Assembly (NCBI GenBank): GCA_032622095.1
Contig: CP136061.1
Coordinates: 50,667,762 to 50,731,761 of the forward strand
DNA length: 64,000 bases
Direction of reading: 5' to 3'
Source: Siphonodentalium dalli
Lineage: Eukaryota; Mollusca; Scaphopoda; Gadilida; Siphonodentaliidae
Positions 1 to 10,220 of the stretch are shown piece by piece. Under the pieces are notes generated by a model. The model did not search any database and was not told where the DNA came from. It saw only the letters and a program-made list of their open reading frames with translations. Within the stretch, counting starts at the first letter, position 1; each line of letters begins with the position of its first letter. A program made the position numbers and the translations under genes.

Positions 1-110
1 GTCCCCTGAGGGTGCATTTGGTGATTCTAGCCTGCTATGCGCTATAGTGTCACTAAATTCACCCTGTGGGGACCTCATTTTGCAAATGTCCAGCACCATA
101 TTTTGATGCC
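1..110. repeat. Family B palindrome fragment
   Basis: Inverted arms with the family B core (GAGGGTGAATTT-like left arm, AAATTCACCCT right arm) around a CTATGCG-type loop. The window edge cuts the left end, and the right end has decayed. It lies in the MPC1 intron upstream of the first visible exon. Confidence 0.6.
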
Positions 111-147
111 TGGATGTTGTAAAAGCAGTGCAATGCCCTCCCTATGC

Positions 148-604
148 TTAACCCTTTACCCAACAGAAGGGCCCTGTGCCAATGCATTCTCTTATATATG
201 CGAGTCGACCATAGGTCGCCTCGCATATATAAGAGAATGTATTGGCCTAACAATGTTTTACAATTTTAATAATTTTTTCTTGTATTCTTTAACAATTTTA
301 TAATTTCACCCATACAGAGCCCCAGACAAACATGAGCAGACGACACTCTTCTATATGCTTCTATATATGTGTGGGGCTCCCTGCAGGGTAATGGATGTTT
401 TTTATTTTATGTCCTCAAAATTTTAAGAAACATTTATTTAAAAAAAAATGATAAAAAATTGTTAGGCCAATGCATTCTCTTATATATATGCGAGGCGACC
501 TATGGTCGACTCGCATATATAAGAGAATGCATTGGCACAGTGTATTTTAGGCTGTTGAAGCTTTATTTGGGCGTTTTTGGCCGTTTTGTTGGGTAAAGGG
601 TTAA
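148..604. mobile_element. Family A MITE, copy 1 (TTAA ends, two hairpins)
   Basis: The element starts TTAACCCTTTACCCAACA and ends with the reverse complement TGTTGGGTAAAGGGTTAA, so TTAA flanks both sides. Inside are two hairpins (about 177-247 and 465-537) with arms CCAATGCATTCTCTTATATA and a loop region GACCTATGGTC. The two hairpins are reverse complements of each other, separated by an AT-rich spacer. TTAA targets with CCCT-type TIR starts fit a piggyBac-type non-autonomous element. That assignment is inferred, since no transposase is present in the window. Confidence 0.85.
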
Positions 605-661
605 ACGATTTCAATGAATCTGTGGATGATTGTATCAAAAAGAATATCATGCAGGGCAGTC

Positions 662-914
662 TTAACCCTTTCATGATGGGAGCCGCGCTGATGCAGCATT
701 GAAGACTCTGTGGCAGTGCATTCTCCCATAGGGGGCCTCACACATATAAGAGAATGCACTGGCTTATAAGGACTAGGTAAATATTGTTAGGCCAATGTAT
801 TCTCTTATATATGGGGGCTTCCTAAGTTCCTATGGGAGACTCGCATATATAAGAGAATACATTGGCACATGATGTTCACAAAATTTCAGCAAGCTCCAGT
901 CATGGAAGGGTCAA
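662..914. mobile_element. Family A' MITE, copy 1 (degraded)
   Basis: Left end TTAACCCTTTCATGATGGGA; the right end is a decayed inverted copy, with CCAGTCATGGAAGGGTCAA closing at 914. It carries two hairpins with the TTCTCTTATATATG/CATATATAAGAGAA core. It lies 58 bp upstream of the first visible MPC1 exon, inside the intron. Confidence 0.75.
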
Positions 915-971
915 CCATTATTCATAATAAAAACCTCTCTAATATACATATTATATTCTTCTTTGCTGCAG

Positions 972-1052
972 TTGCAAACTGGGGTTTACCTTTAGCTGCC
1001 TTGGCTGATATCAAGAAGGACCCAGAGATAATAAGTGGTAAAATGACTATAG
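972..1052 (+). CDS. MPC1: MPC1 exon (ANWGLP...KMTI)
   Basis: The acceptor is TGCAG at 967-971 and the donor is GTAAAG from 1053. The exon begins with the last two bases of a valine codon and ends with the first base of the next codon, so another exon must precede it. It encodes the loop and start of the segment after the FWGP motif of the family. Confidence 0.95.
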
Positions 1053-4000
1053 GTAAAGTATACTAAATTGTATTTAGTATTTATAGGTTAAGAGTCAATT
1101 TGAAATGCATGTATTTCTTTTAGTGATATAATGACAGTGCCGCATGGAGAAAAATAATGTTTTTGTTTTGCTTAGCAAAATGCTATGCAAATTGGAAAAT
1201 TAAATAGCAACTCAGCCATTTTGAAGTTCAGTTGTTTTCATAAGAATACCAACTGCTGAACCAACAACATGTTTTAGCAACAGACACTAGAGTATAATGA
1301 ACCTGTCCTGTTGAGGTTTCTGTGGGCTTTCCCTTTAAAGTCAGAGTTTAAAGCCGATTTCCAAACTGAGTAAACAGCAAATATTCATCTTGATCATAAA
1401 GTGCGTTGTCTGGTTCCAGATGTTTGTAAGTGAGTTCCAGAATATCAGCACTCCTACCCAATCTCCACATATGTACCTACTAGAAAAACTGACAAAGTAG
1501 GTTCAAATGGATTGCAATACATACGAAGAGCAGCTATACATGTAACTTGATCCAGTTCACTAACATTACACAGCAGATACCTGACAATGTGCTATAGGTA
1601 TTATTAAATGTATAGCATTTTCATATATTTGATTAGCAAAATGCTACGCTAGCCTGGTTATTTTACTCCCTGGCCCTACATATAATTGATATTGTTTTCT
1701 TCTTTAGCATTATCCATATACTCAGTACTCTTTATGAGATTTGCGTGGAAAGTTCTGCCGAAAAATATGCTGCTATTTTCATGTCATTTCACCAATGAAT
1801 GTGCACAACTTACTCAGGGAGCCAGATTCGTCAAATATCAGTAAGTACACATGCCATGGCAACGAATCTTTGTACTTAAAGTGATGAGAAACACCCCGGT
1901 AGGGTGATCAAATAGAAATTGACAATAATCTTGTTCAATGTAGTAATTTTTAGAATTATTATATCCAAATAGGCAATACACGTCGTCATTCTTATATATT
2001 AATTAAATGCAGTGACTCTCGATGGCGAAATCATTTTCATTAGTTTATCGGCCATAGATGCGTCACGAATCAAGTTGTAAATATTTACAATTTAGCGTTG
2101 TTTAAACGATATTTTCTATGGAGTGGGATGGTCGATTTGATTCAAATTTTCGGCGATATTAGTAGAATGTTACATTCCTCCAATTGGCATAGGGCCCGAT
2201 TATTTTAACTTAACAGTTTCGCTTACCCGAACAAGTACATAATATATCTTTAAATGATCAATCATTAGTTTTAGAAATGTACTTTAATTTGTGATGAGCT
2301 GTCTGAACTGAATGACTCAATCCCAAGCCTTGAAATAGGGTGTCTGTCAGAATGAGGTCCACAGAGGGTGAATTTAGTGGTCAAATTTAGGGTCAAATTC
2401 ACCCTCTGGGAACCTCATTCTGCTGAGGTGTAAGCAGAATGAGGTCCCCAGAGGGTGAATTTGGTGATGCTAGCCCGCTATGCGGGGTAGCATCACTAAA
2501 TTCACCCTCTGGGGACCTCATTCTGCAAATGACAGACACCCTATTTCAAGGCTTGATTTTCACTTCTAGTATGAAATATTCTGAATTTTTTATCTTCCGT
2601 GATGTAATTCCATCCTATTTACAGTATCACTGAGGGGTTATTGTTGCCACAGTTCGGTGTGTTGGGTACCCAGCTTTACGAAAAGGTGTTTTGAGCACCC
2701 AGCTTGACCTTTTCAATGTTTTTTTTACACAATTGTTGAACAAATATCGCATGTTATCAAATGGTGCATGGGCAGTCTATTCAAGATTGACATTTCTAAC
2801 TAATAATTGCTTTTGTTCGATACCCAAAATGTGGCGACAATGACCCCTTCAGCTATAGTATTTCCAGGCCCAACTTTTCTGACTACCATTCTTTGAACTT
2901 GAATTTCCCTCATGTGGGATACTCCTCCCGCATCCCTCTTTTTGCTACATCCACAAATAGCATACTAGTATCTAATTGACCATGGACACATGGATTATTA
3001 CATCAACATGGAAACCTTTATTGTGAGATATAGCAATTCACGAATCCATCATTAATTTACGAATTCGAAGGTAAATTGTTTAAAGGGGTACTGTACACTA
3101 AATCCGACTATTTATAAGATCATCTCATTTAACACTCAACAGAATATATGCAACAAATGAATGAATTTTAGCCATAGATTGGAGCAAAAATCATAAATAC
3201 ATTTTAGTTATAATTACCATGTTGTTTGTATCATTCATACAGTAAATGAGTGTATTTTGCACTGATCCATGGCTCAAATTCATTAATTTGTTGCCTATAT
3301 TCTGTTGAGTATAAAAGGAGATGGTCCCAAAAATGCCCGGATTTAGTGTACAGTTCTCCTTTAATCAATATTTTATAAGTAACAAAATATATTGACAATA
3401 AAGAAAAGGTAAGTTAAAAGTATGTCTCTGAAAATTTAGGAAATGTTTAAAGAAAACCAAATCTATAGAAAATTTAGGAAATGTTTACAGAAAACCACAT
3501 CTATGTTGAAATATGTTTTTGTTGCCCCTTCTCTAGACAAACTTCCATGCAACTTCTGATTTTTCAACTATTAAATAGACATACAGTAATGCTCTAAGTA
3601 ATCGACTTATGGCTTGTTGCCATTCATCGGAAAGCTCTCCCTGAGAGCTTTCCGATGAATGGCAATAAGCCATATTTCTGACTAAATCCTGAAAAGTTAC
3701 CCATAATTCTGCTGTGGTTAAGAAGTCGATTACTTAGAGCATTACTGTATCACTTGGGAAAATAAATAATTTTTCATCAGTATTGTTGTTATTGTCTGTT
3801 TTGTCGGTCTTAGTTTTTATGGAATCATTTTTGTACACTGAATTATTTTAGTGAATAGTACTTGTTTAGGTTTGTTGCTTGCGTATAGTCAGGTATGCTT
3901 ATCATTGTAGAATTAGTTTCGTAGCCATGAATAGTATTGAATGTAGTATAGCATTCATTTTGTGAACTTCAGTTTTTTTTTTCTTCATGAAAGTGCCATT

Positions 4001-7000
4001 TTTCGTAAAAAGGCCATTTTTTTTAAGACAACAGTTTATTGAATGATTGAAAATCAGCCTGACTCTGTCCTTGAGGGGTACTGTACTACACTAAATCCGA
4101 CCCTTTATGGGATCATCTCCTTTTATACTCAACAGAATATATGCAACAAATGAATTAATTTAAGCCATGGATTAGTGCAAAATACACACATGGCTCTATG
4201 AACGATGCAAAAAACATGGTAATTATTATTACCATGTTTTTTACATCGTTCATAGAGCACACATGTGTATTTTGCACTAATCCATGGCTCAAATTCGTTC
4301 ATTGTTGCATATATTCTGTTGAGTACAAAAGGATGCTCCCATAAATGGTCGGATTTAGTGTACAGTCCCCCTTTAATATAATGTAAAAATGTTACTGTTG
4401 CGAGCCAATGATGAGAATTTTCCTTTCAGGTTGCTATATTCTGGTGTAATAATGTATTATAAACTTATTAAACAATTTTGTGTACAGTATGTGTTTTTCT
4501 TGTACGGATCCAGGTTGTGGTGAAAAGTCATGGATGAGAAGCGAAGCACCACAACCTGGACGAGTACAATAAAACACATACTGTCATATAATGACATTTT
4601 TATTATCCATCTGTATGTTTATCAAAATGACGTCACCCGGAGACTGGCCTGAGTCCCGATAATTTTTATAAAATGTCATATTGGACCTTCAAGAGTCAAA
4701 AATGACTTTCCGGAATCCAATATGACTTTCAGGAGTCCAGTATACCTTTTTCCCGGATTATCATGTGACCGCTTTTGTAAAGGGATGAATAATAATATTT
4801 AATCAGTTAATTGGCTTTATTTCTCTATTGGAAGATGCGAATATAACATTATCATTGTTTTAACATTGTTGGTCTAAACAAAAATCAGTAGCAAATATTG
4901 AGTGCACAATGCACATGTTGATCATTGTCCGAGCTTTATTTACAAATCTCAAATGTCAAAATACTTTTAAATGTCAATTATTAGTGATATTAGACTTCTC
5001 ATGTATGTTTACACAAACTTATTCTATTGCATCTCCACCTTCATATTTCATTACACTCAATTGAATAGATATATAGCTCGATTGTTGTCTTATCTCACAT
5101 AAAACATTTGTCAACTGATGGACAGTCAACTATTTGTCGTTTGATGTTGATTTTGTGCTGTGGCCAAACCACGAAACCAACAATCAATAGATCACTGTGA
5201 ATTATAATGATTTTACAGCATTATATCTCTTGGTTTGATAGCCTTACCAGAGAACGTGACCTCCAGACTCACCCATTAGATGCAGCCATTTGACCTCTTG
5301 ACCTCTTGATTACTCGTGGTGTAGGTGACATGAGAGTGTACAATCACCTGCATGAACCCCTCTATATTCAAGCCTGCAAATAGTGTCTTTCATGTTCAAA
5401 ATGAGGTCCCCTGACCGTCCCCAGAGGGAGAATTTAGTGGTGCTATACTGCACAGTGGGCTAGCATCACAAAATGCACCCTCTGGGGACCTCATTCTGCT
5501 TAGGCCTCATCTTCTGGGAAGTATCTGTAGTCTCAAATTAACATTGTTTTTAGTTACTTTATCCCTTCTGTGAAGTTTCTATATCCACTAATTTGCAGAA
5601 TATATAAGCCATAATCGAAGTGACTAAATGGGTGAACATCACCAACTTCAACTGGGGTACGGTACTTATTTCTGATCCTAGGTCTCCCACAGCAGGCCTC
5701 ACAGTTGAGGCCTAAACAGAATGAGGTTACCACAGGGTGAATTTAGTGATGCTAGCCTGGCGTGTCGGAGAGCATCACTGAATTCACCCTCTGAGGACCT
5801 CATTCTGCAAATGACAGATACATTATTTGCAGACTTGTCTCTATTCAACATATATCTTTATCAGTATTCTGTTCAAATACGTCCACATAGATGCTTTTCC
5901 ATTAATGAATTCATATATTAATTACACATGTGAAAATTCTTAACAATTTTTATATTGCACCTCATAGTTACTAGTAGCATGTTATTTTCTACACTATAGT
6001 CTGAATAAAAATCGAAATAAATTTCATAAAAAATAGCCTGGAATTATAAATTCATCTTTAATAGCAAGTTTTGTTTTTTTCTTTCTTTTAAAATGGCTCT
6101 GGCAAATTTAATGTTTGTACCAGGTGTATAGATGAATGAATACATGTAAGTCAGGACATTTATATATCTTAATGATCGCATTTGATCAACGATGATTTGG
6201 AGTGTTATGGCAACCTATTTTCGAGAATAATATTGCACCTACCAAGACAATTTCCTCATTAGTAAAAGTGGATCACATTTTATGCAGCAGTTTTTTGGAA
6301 AATTTATCTGTTAAAGCACCATTTAGTGAAATATTTATAACTCAAGATATTTCTCTGTTTGTAATGAAAGGTGCCTTCAAAACAGGTTTCCTAGAAATGT
6401 TGTTGATGTTGGAAGTTGTTCCAGTTAGAGATAGAGAATCTTTTATAAATTGTTAATATCCATTGTCTTGACTTTGTCATTCAGTTTATAAGAAATGGAT
6501 GTTGATTTGCTGGCATTCCATGGAGTATTGATGCAAGTTGGTCTGACATTTTGTGTGGGACACAAAAGCTTTCCACACAGACTAATTTGCATCCATACTT
6601 CATGGAAAACAACACATTCAACATCCATTCTTTATATTTACACTTAAAAGAGCATTTAATACTCAAAATAGTTTATTAAGAGCTTATTCAGTGTCCATTT
6701 TCCACTGAAAGCAAGATGGGGCCTGCACACAACGTCACATGATTTCAAGCAAACTACGTTTAAGTTTCACAGCGTGAATGCATGTATGAGTGTAAATAAT
6801 CCCATATGATGATATGAACAATTCCAAATGGACATTTATAACTATTTCAGCATGACATTTCTTGACCTGTAGATACTTAGATTTGATGTACTAGTAGATA
6901 GTGTATGCATTGTCCTCCTATCTCTTGCTCTGTCTTTTTGATATACAGTGAAACCTCTCCAATCCGGACCCTCTACATTCCGAATCTCTCTCCAATCCGA

Positions 7001-8388
7001 ACGGTCCCGAATTTACCAAGTGCATTGTCACTAATGATTATCTCTGTAATACGAAATCTCTGTACTCCGAATACCGGACAGCTTTATTAGTCCATAAGTG
7101 AACAAATACACTAATGTTTACCTCCAAAATCCGAATTGCTGAAAGTGATGTCCAGAAGAGACCGAACACAATCAGTTAAAAGGTAATGATGTGAACGTTT
7201 CCGTTTTTGAGTTGACCTGTGTGTGACCCCGATCAGCGTCACAGTTAGTCACATTTGCAGAATGGGGACCTCATTCTGCAAATGACAGACACCCTATTTC
7301 AAGGCTTGTTCCTGAACCAATTGCTGTTATAGAATTATGACATTAAAAAAATGGCTTTTCAATGTGCGAAAGATTTATGACAACGTTGACCAAAGGGGCA
7401 TGCCTGTTGTAACGCTATGGGAAAAATTATAATTAATCAAACTATTCCACTACTTTTAGAAAATCTTCAGACCCTCCTCAGTTGTAAGCATCTGGCCAAT
7501 TTGCCCAGATGTTTCAAATCAGGTTCACCCCACTTCATGTGGAACACCAATCCGCTTTTATCAGGAAACAAACAAGCTTCACAATTGTTAAATGGCTTAT
7601 GGCATCCTAATGTATTAAACAACATACCAACTAACCCACCTTATTGCATGGCCCCATTTAAAAATCTTTCATTTAAAATTCTTTGCAATAGATATTAAAC
7701 TGATCAATTAAAGTCTATTGGAATATTCCTTTCCAAAATTTCAACATAAGATTAAAAATTCAACTGGTTTATAAGGAAGTTTTATCAATAAAAGAAATAA
7801 AGTGCTACAACCAATCATTTGATTCTAATGTAACAACATTGATTTATTGATTAATTGATTCTAATGTACACTGTATCACCATTTTTTCTTCACGATTCAT
7901 AATTCTGATGTGATAAATAGGTACATTTCAACTCGCTAATTGTGCAATTGTCAGTGTCCCTAAAAATAATTAAATAGACATGGACATAAAAAATGGATGG
8001 AAAATGAAAATAAAAGTGTTTCATAAATATTACTCTGAAATCTTGAATATACCATTACATTAGACATCCCTAACTTATGTTATTTGAACATAGTACTAAT
8101 GTCTTGAGTATTACGTTCAATCTTGAACTAAATATAATACATTATCCATGAAGGTACTTAGCACTTGTTTAAATTTAAATTTTCAGTTACTTGACGTCAC
8201 CGACAGAAGTTCACAAACATCACGTTGCCGTGGTAGAGGATATAATCCACAAACACCCTGAAGACTTCCCGAAGCTTCACCCAGGGAAGACGATACCAGA
8301 GGACCCAGAAGAACAAGAGAAAGAAGTCGCTGAGTTTGATGAGAGTTACCAAGTACCAGAGAAAGCACATATATCGCCCTCATTATAG
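972..8388 (+). CDS. MPC1: Mitochondrial pyruvate carrier 1, 3' part (three exons)
   Basis: The exons join as 972-1052, 1708-1840 and 8187-8388, giving 138 visible residues. MPC1 forms a heterodimer with MPC2 in the mitochondrial inner membrane and imports pyruvate into the matrix. The first visible exon reads [20 protein letters not shown], matching the human segment [20 protein letters not shown]. The second reads [20 protein letters not shown] followed by [20 protein letters not shown], covering the second and third membrane segments. The third starts with [12 protein letters not shown]. Splice phases agree at both junctions: GCA is split 1/2 and CAT is split 2/1. The start codon and roughly the first 32 residues lie upstream of the window. 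The tail after FVKY is charged and about 67 residues long, against about 10 in human MPC1, so the protein would be near 170 residues. The long second intron (6.3 kb) is full of MITEs. Identification is secure; the exact tail is slightly less so. Confidence 0.95.
1053..1707. other. MPC1 intron, nothing recognised
   Basis: AT-rich intron sequence of 655 bp. I see no coding match, TIR element or tandem repeat. Confidence 0.5.
1708..1840 (+). CDS. MPC1: MPC1 exon ([15 protein letters not shown]...)
   Basis: The acceptor is TTCTTTAG ending at 1707 and the donor is GTAAGT at 1841. It encodes the conserved [12 protein letters not shown] and [13 protein letters not shown] blocks (human FMRFAYKVQPRN and TNEVAQLIQGGRL). 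Confidence 0.95.
1841..2323. other. MPC1 large intron, 5' part, nothing recognised
   Basis: AT-rich sequence following the donor site. No coding or repeat structure was recognised before the family B element. Confidence 0.5.
2324..2555. mobile_element. Family B hAT-like MITE, rearranged copy
   Basis: The outer ends are CAAGCCTTGAAATAGGGTGT and its inverted copy. Two AGAATGAGG-headed hairpins sit nearly back to back, and the left one has lost its loop. Flanking 8-mers do not match, unlike in better preserved copies, so one end has probably been rearranged. Confidence 0.8.
2630..2852. repeat. TIR element, about 220 bp
   Basis: Left arm CTGAGGGGTTATTGTTGCCA and right arm, read inverted, CTGAAGGGGTCATTGTCGCC, continuing on both sides into a TTGGGTA block. 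Only one copy was seen, so the superfamily is unknown. Confidence 0.55.
3080..3364. mobile_element. Family D MITE, copy 1
   Basis: TTAA-flanked, with left end TTAAAGGGGTACTGTACACT. The right end is its inverted copy, ending in CAGTTCTCCTTTAA. The arms continue inward (CAACAGAATATATGCAACAA against TTGTTGCCTATATTCTGTTG), so most of the element is one imperfect palindrome. Confidence 0.82.
3582..3749. mobile_element. Family C palindromic MITE, left-arm deletion
   Basis: Ends TACAGTAATGCTCTAAGTAA and its inverted copy. TA followed by CAGT fits a Tc1/mariner-type target and end. The central arm GCCATTCATCGGAAAGCTCT pairs with its inverse. The left arm lacks about 50 bp present in the right arm. 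Confidence 0.85.
4071..4376. mobile_element. Family D MITE, copy 2
   Basis: Same inverted ends as the copy at 3080-3364 (GAGGGGTACTGTAC on the left, GTGTACAGTCCCCCTTTAA on the right). The long palindromic centre has a turning point near 4230. The left TTAA has decayed to TTGA. Confidence 0.82.
4483..4586. mobile_element. Family G palindromic MITE, copy 1
   Basis: Palindrome with arms TACAGTATGTGTTTTTCTTG and its inverse, an inner CCAGGTTGTGGTG arm and a GAGAAGCGAAGC loop. A diverged second copy lies at 57377-57503. Confidence 0.7.
4587..5368. other. MPC1 large intron, no gene recognised
   Basis: AT-rich. The only structure noted is a short run of related phrases (GGAATCCAATATGACTTTC and GGAGTCCAGTAT) at 4680-4750. 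No coding match. Confidence 0.45.
5369..5837. mobile_element. Family B hAT-like MITE, long form
   Basis: Ends CAAGCCTGCAAATAGTGT and inverted GCAGACTTG. Two hairpins (about 5400-5500 and 5715-5815) are separated by the long-form spacer with the TTAGGCCTCATCTTCTGGGA phrase. Flanking 8-mers TCTATATT and TCTCTATT agree at 7 of 8 positions, as expected for an aged 8-bp target duplication. Confidence 0.88.
5838..6942. other. MPC1 large intron, nothing recognised
   Basis: AT-rich sequence of about 1.1 kb. Short open frames exist (for example 6202-6456) but have no recognisable product and no splice context. Confidence 0.45.
6944..7090 (+). repeat. Tigger/pogo-like TIR fragment
   Basis: TA followed by CAGTGAAACCTCTCCAATCC, then repeated CCAATCCG/TCCGAAT phrases. 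This resembles the conserved end of pogo/Tigger transposons. No matching inverted end was found nearby, so it is a one-ended relic. Confidence 0.45.
7255..7308. repeat. Family B right-end fragment
   Basis: Only the terminal arm is left: GGGGACCTCATTCTGCAAAT through CAAGGCTTG. Confidence 0.7.
7309..8186. other. MPC1 large intron, 3' part, nothing recognised
   Basis: AT-rich. A 93-codon open frame at 7417-7698 has no recognised product. The region ends in the TTTTCAG acceptor of the terminal MPC1 exon. Confidence 0.45.
8187..8388 (+). CDS. MPC1: MPC1 terminal exon with extended charged tail
   Basis: The acceptor TTTTCAG ends at 8186; the exon continues in the phase left by the previous exon and stops at TAG 8386-8388. 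It encodes 66 residues rich in E, H, K and P. The opening HYLTS resembles the KYLS end of the fly protein as I recall it; the remainder is not conserved in the mammalian form. Confidence 0.88.
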
Positions 8389-8418
8389 TAAGGTTGTTAT
8401 GGATGGTTTAGCCAACTA

Positions 8419-8424
8419 AATAAA
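8419..8424 (+). promoter_or_regulatory. Candidate MPC1 polyadenylation signal
   Basis: AATAAA 31 nt after the MPC1 stop; a second AATAAA lies at 8593-8598. Which is used cannot be told from sequence. The segment between (8518-8590) folds into an imperfect hairpin with TCTGGAAA/TTTCCAGA arms. Confidence 0.5.
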
Positions 8425-8599
8425 TATACTGTGTTCTCGGGTTACTTCCTCATCACGAACGTCATAAATAGAGAATACCTACAGGTTTTGTTTGAATACC
8501 GAAATATCTCATGAGGGTCTGGAAAGAAATATTGAATTTTCACGAGCAGCTAAAAGCCTCAAGTGAAAATTAAATATTTATTTCCAGACACGAATAAAA

Positions 8600-9244
8600 T
8601 GTTTCAGGTATTAAAACAAAAAACTATTCTTTTTTATTATATGCGGAATATTTTGGCTCAAAGTTGCTAAGTTAAGTCTTAATTAATTAAATCATTAACT
8701 GTACTTAATTAATGAGCGCACGTGTCATGTTTACTAACAGGAAACAGCCTAGACGGAAAGTTGAATTTGACACGCTGCGACTCAAACGTAGAATTGTCGA
8801 CTGATCACATGCCGTCATAAATTTGTGGCTTTTGATTGGCTGGTGGACAGTGTGCATGCAATGATCACTCGATAGACCTTGGCAGCTCATGTTAGTTTCA
8901 AGCCCTACAGTGAAATAACGCTATCTAGAGTGAACTAACGACATCGTATTTCACTGTGGCTTCTAAGAGATAAATAAAATGATCTATGTTTCGGTAATTT
9001 CCCGCTATTTTATAGGGAAGCATATAATAAAATTAATTATTTGTAAATTTATCCAAATTTTTTTTTAAATGTTCAAAACTGAATCACCAATTTATCTTCT
9101 GCTGAAGATGTAATGGGTAAATTGCTTAGGGCGATAGAGAGCTTGGAACATTGTAGGATTTTAGTCCATATATGCATAATTACCAGAATTATTGGAAAAA
9201 TCAAAATAAGAAGCCTCCCTCCCTGAGAACACAGGTAATTATTT
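8600..9244. other. Intergenic, nothing recognised
   Basis: AT-rich sequence between MPC1 and the first intergenic MITE. There is one small inverted pair, CAGTGAAATA and TATTTCACTG, at 8908-8957. Confidence 0.45.
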
Positions 9245-9478
9245 TTAACCCTTCCATGACTGGAGCTTTCTGAAATTTTTCGAAAACCCTGTGCCAATGT
9301 ATTCTCTTATATATGTGAGTCTTCCTATGGCTTAACAATATTTACCGTGACCTTGTGAACCATGCATTCTCTTATATATGCGAGGCTCCCTATGGGAGAC
9401 TCACATATAAGAGAATGCACTGGCACATCGTGACATGATCTATATTGCTGCACCAGCTCCCGTCAATGAAAGGGTTAA
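9245..9478. mobile_element. Family A' MITE, copy 2
   Basis: Left end TTAACCCTTCCATGACTGGA and right end CAGCTCCCGTCAATGAAAGGGTTAA, given here in two blocks: CAGCTCCCGTCA then ATGAAAGGGTTAA. The second hairpin is intact, with loop region TCCCTATGGGA. The first has lost its right arm. Confidence 0.8.
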
Positions 9479-9565
9479 CAATGGGAGACTTGCATATATA
9501 AGAGATACACTGGTACAGGATCTTTTAATGCTGCAACAGCACAGCTCCCGTCATGAAAGGGTTAT
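9475..9565. mobile_element. Family A' half-element fused to copy 2
   Basis: Begins at the TTAA that ends the previous copy. It holds only one hairpin right arm (GACTTGCATATATAAGAGA) and the right TIR, CCCGTCATGAAAGGGTTAT. It probably arose by a tandem or nested duplication of the right half. Confidence 0.65.
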
Positions 9566-9768
9566 TGGCCTTTGGGCAGGATTACTCCATGCCTTGTTAA
9601 AAATTCTTGTGTGAGTGAAATTATTTATGCAAATTTGAACTTTCAAGACATTTCCATAATTCATAAGCATTTTGTTAGATTTTTAAATTTAGCGGTTAAT
9701 GTGACGATGTGAGTTATATTCCATATGTTGTTATGAAACACATCTCATGCTTTGTGTTGAAAAAACGA

Positions 9769-10220
9769 TTAACCCTTTACCCAACAGAACGGCCCTGTGC
9801 CAATGCATTCTCTTATATATGCGAGTCGACCATAGGTCGCCTTGCATATATAAGAGAATGCATTGGCTTAACACATATTAAAAATGATAAAATTGTCAAA
9901 GAATGTAGAAAAATATTATAAAAATTGTTAAAAAATGTAAGAAAAAATTCTAAAATTGTTAAAGAATGTAAGAATAAATGGTAAAAAGTGTTAAAAAATA
10001 ATTTTTTTAGGCCAATGCATTCTCTTATATATGCGAGGCGACCTATGGTTGACTCGCATATATAAGAGAATGCATTGGCACAGGGCATCACAATGTGGTC
10101 AATGAACCGGTTCCAATGATATCCATATTTGTATGGTGTTATTGAGACAGACCGAAGATATTTTAGGCTGTTGAAGCTTTATTTGGGCGTTTTTGCCCGG
10201 TTTGTTGGGTAAAGGGTTAA
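9769..10220. mobile_element. Family A MITE, copy 2
   Basis: TTAA-flanked, TIR TTAACCCTTTACCCAACA. Hairpins lie at about 9799-9868 and 10011-10079. The spacer contains three related AAAATTGTTAAAGAATGTAA phrases. The right part carries a CCGGTTCCAATGATATCC block and a GCTGTTGAAGCTTTATTTGG subterminal block, both shared with copies at 13517 and 33592. Confidence 0.88.

Noticed and set aside
37-303. Small open frames across family A and B hairpins ([30 protein letters not shown] types)
   Set aside because: The same peptides recur wherever the MITEs occur, on both strands, because of their palindromes; they are not genes.
6202-6456. 84-codon open frame in the MPC1 intron
   Set aside because: No family resemblance and no splice sites linking it to MPC1 exons; AT-rich sequence gives such frames by chance.
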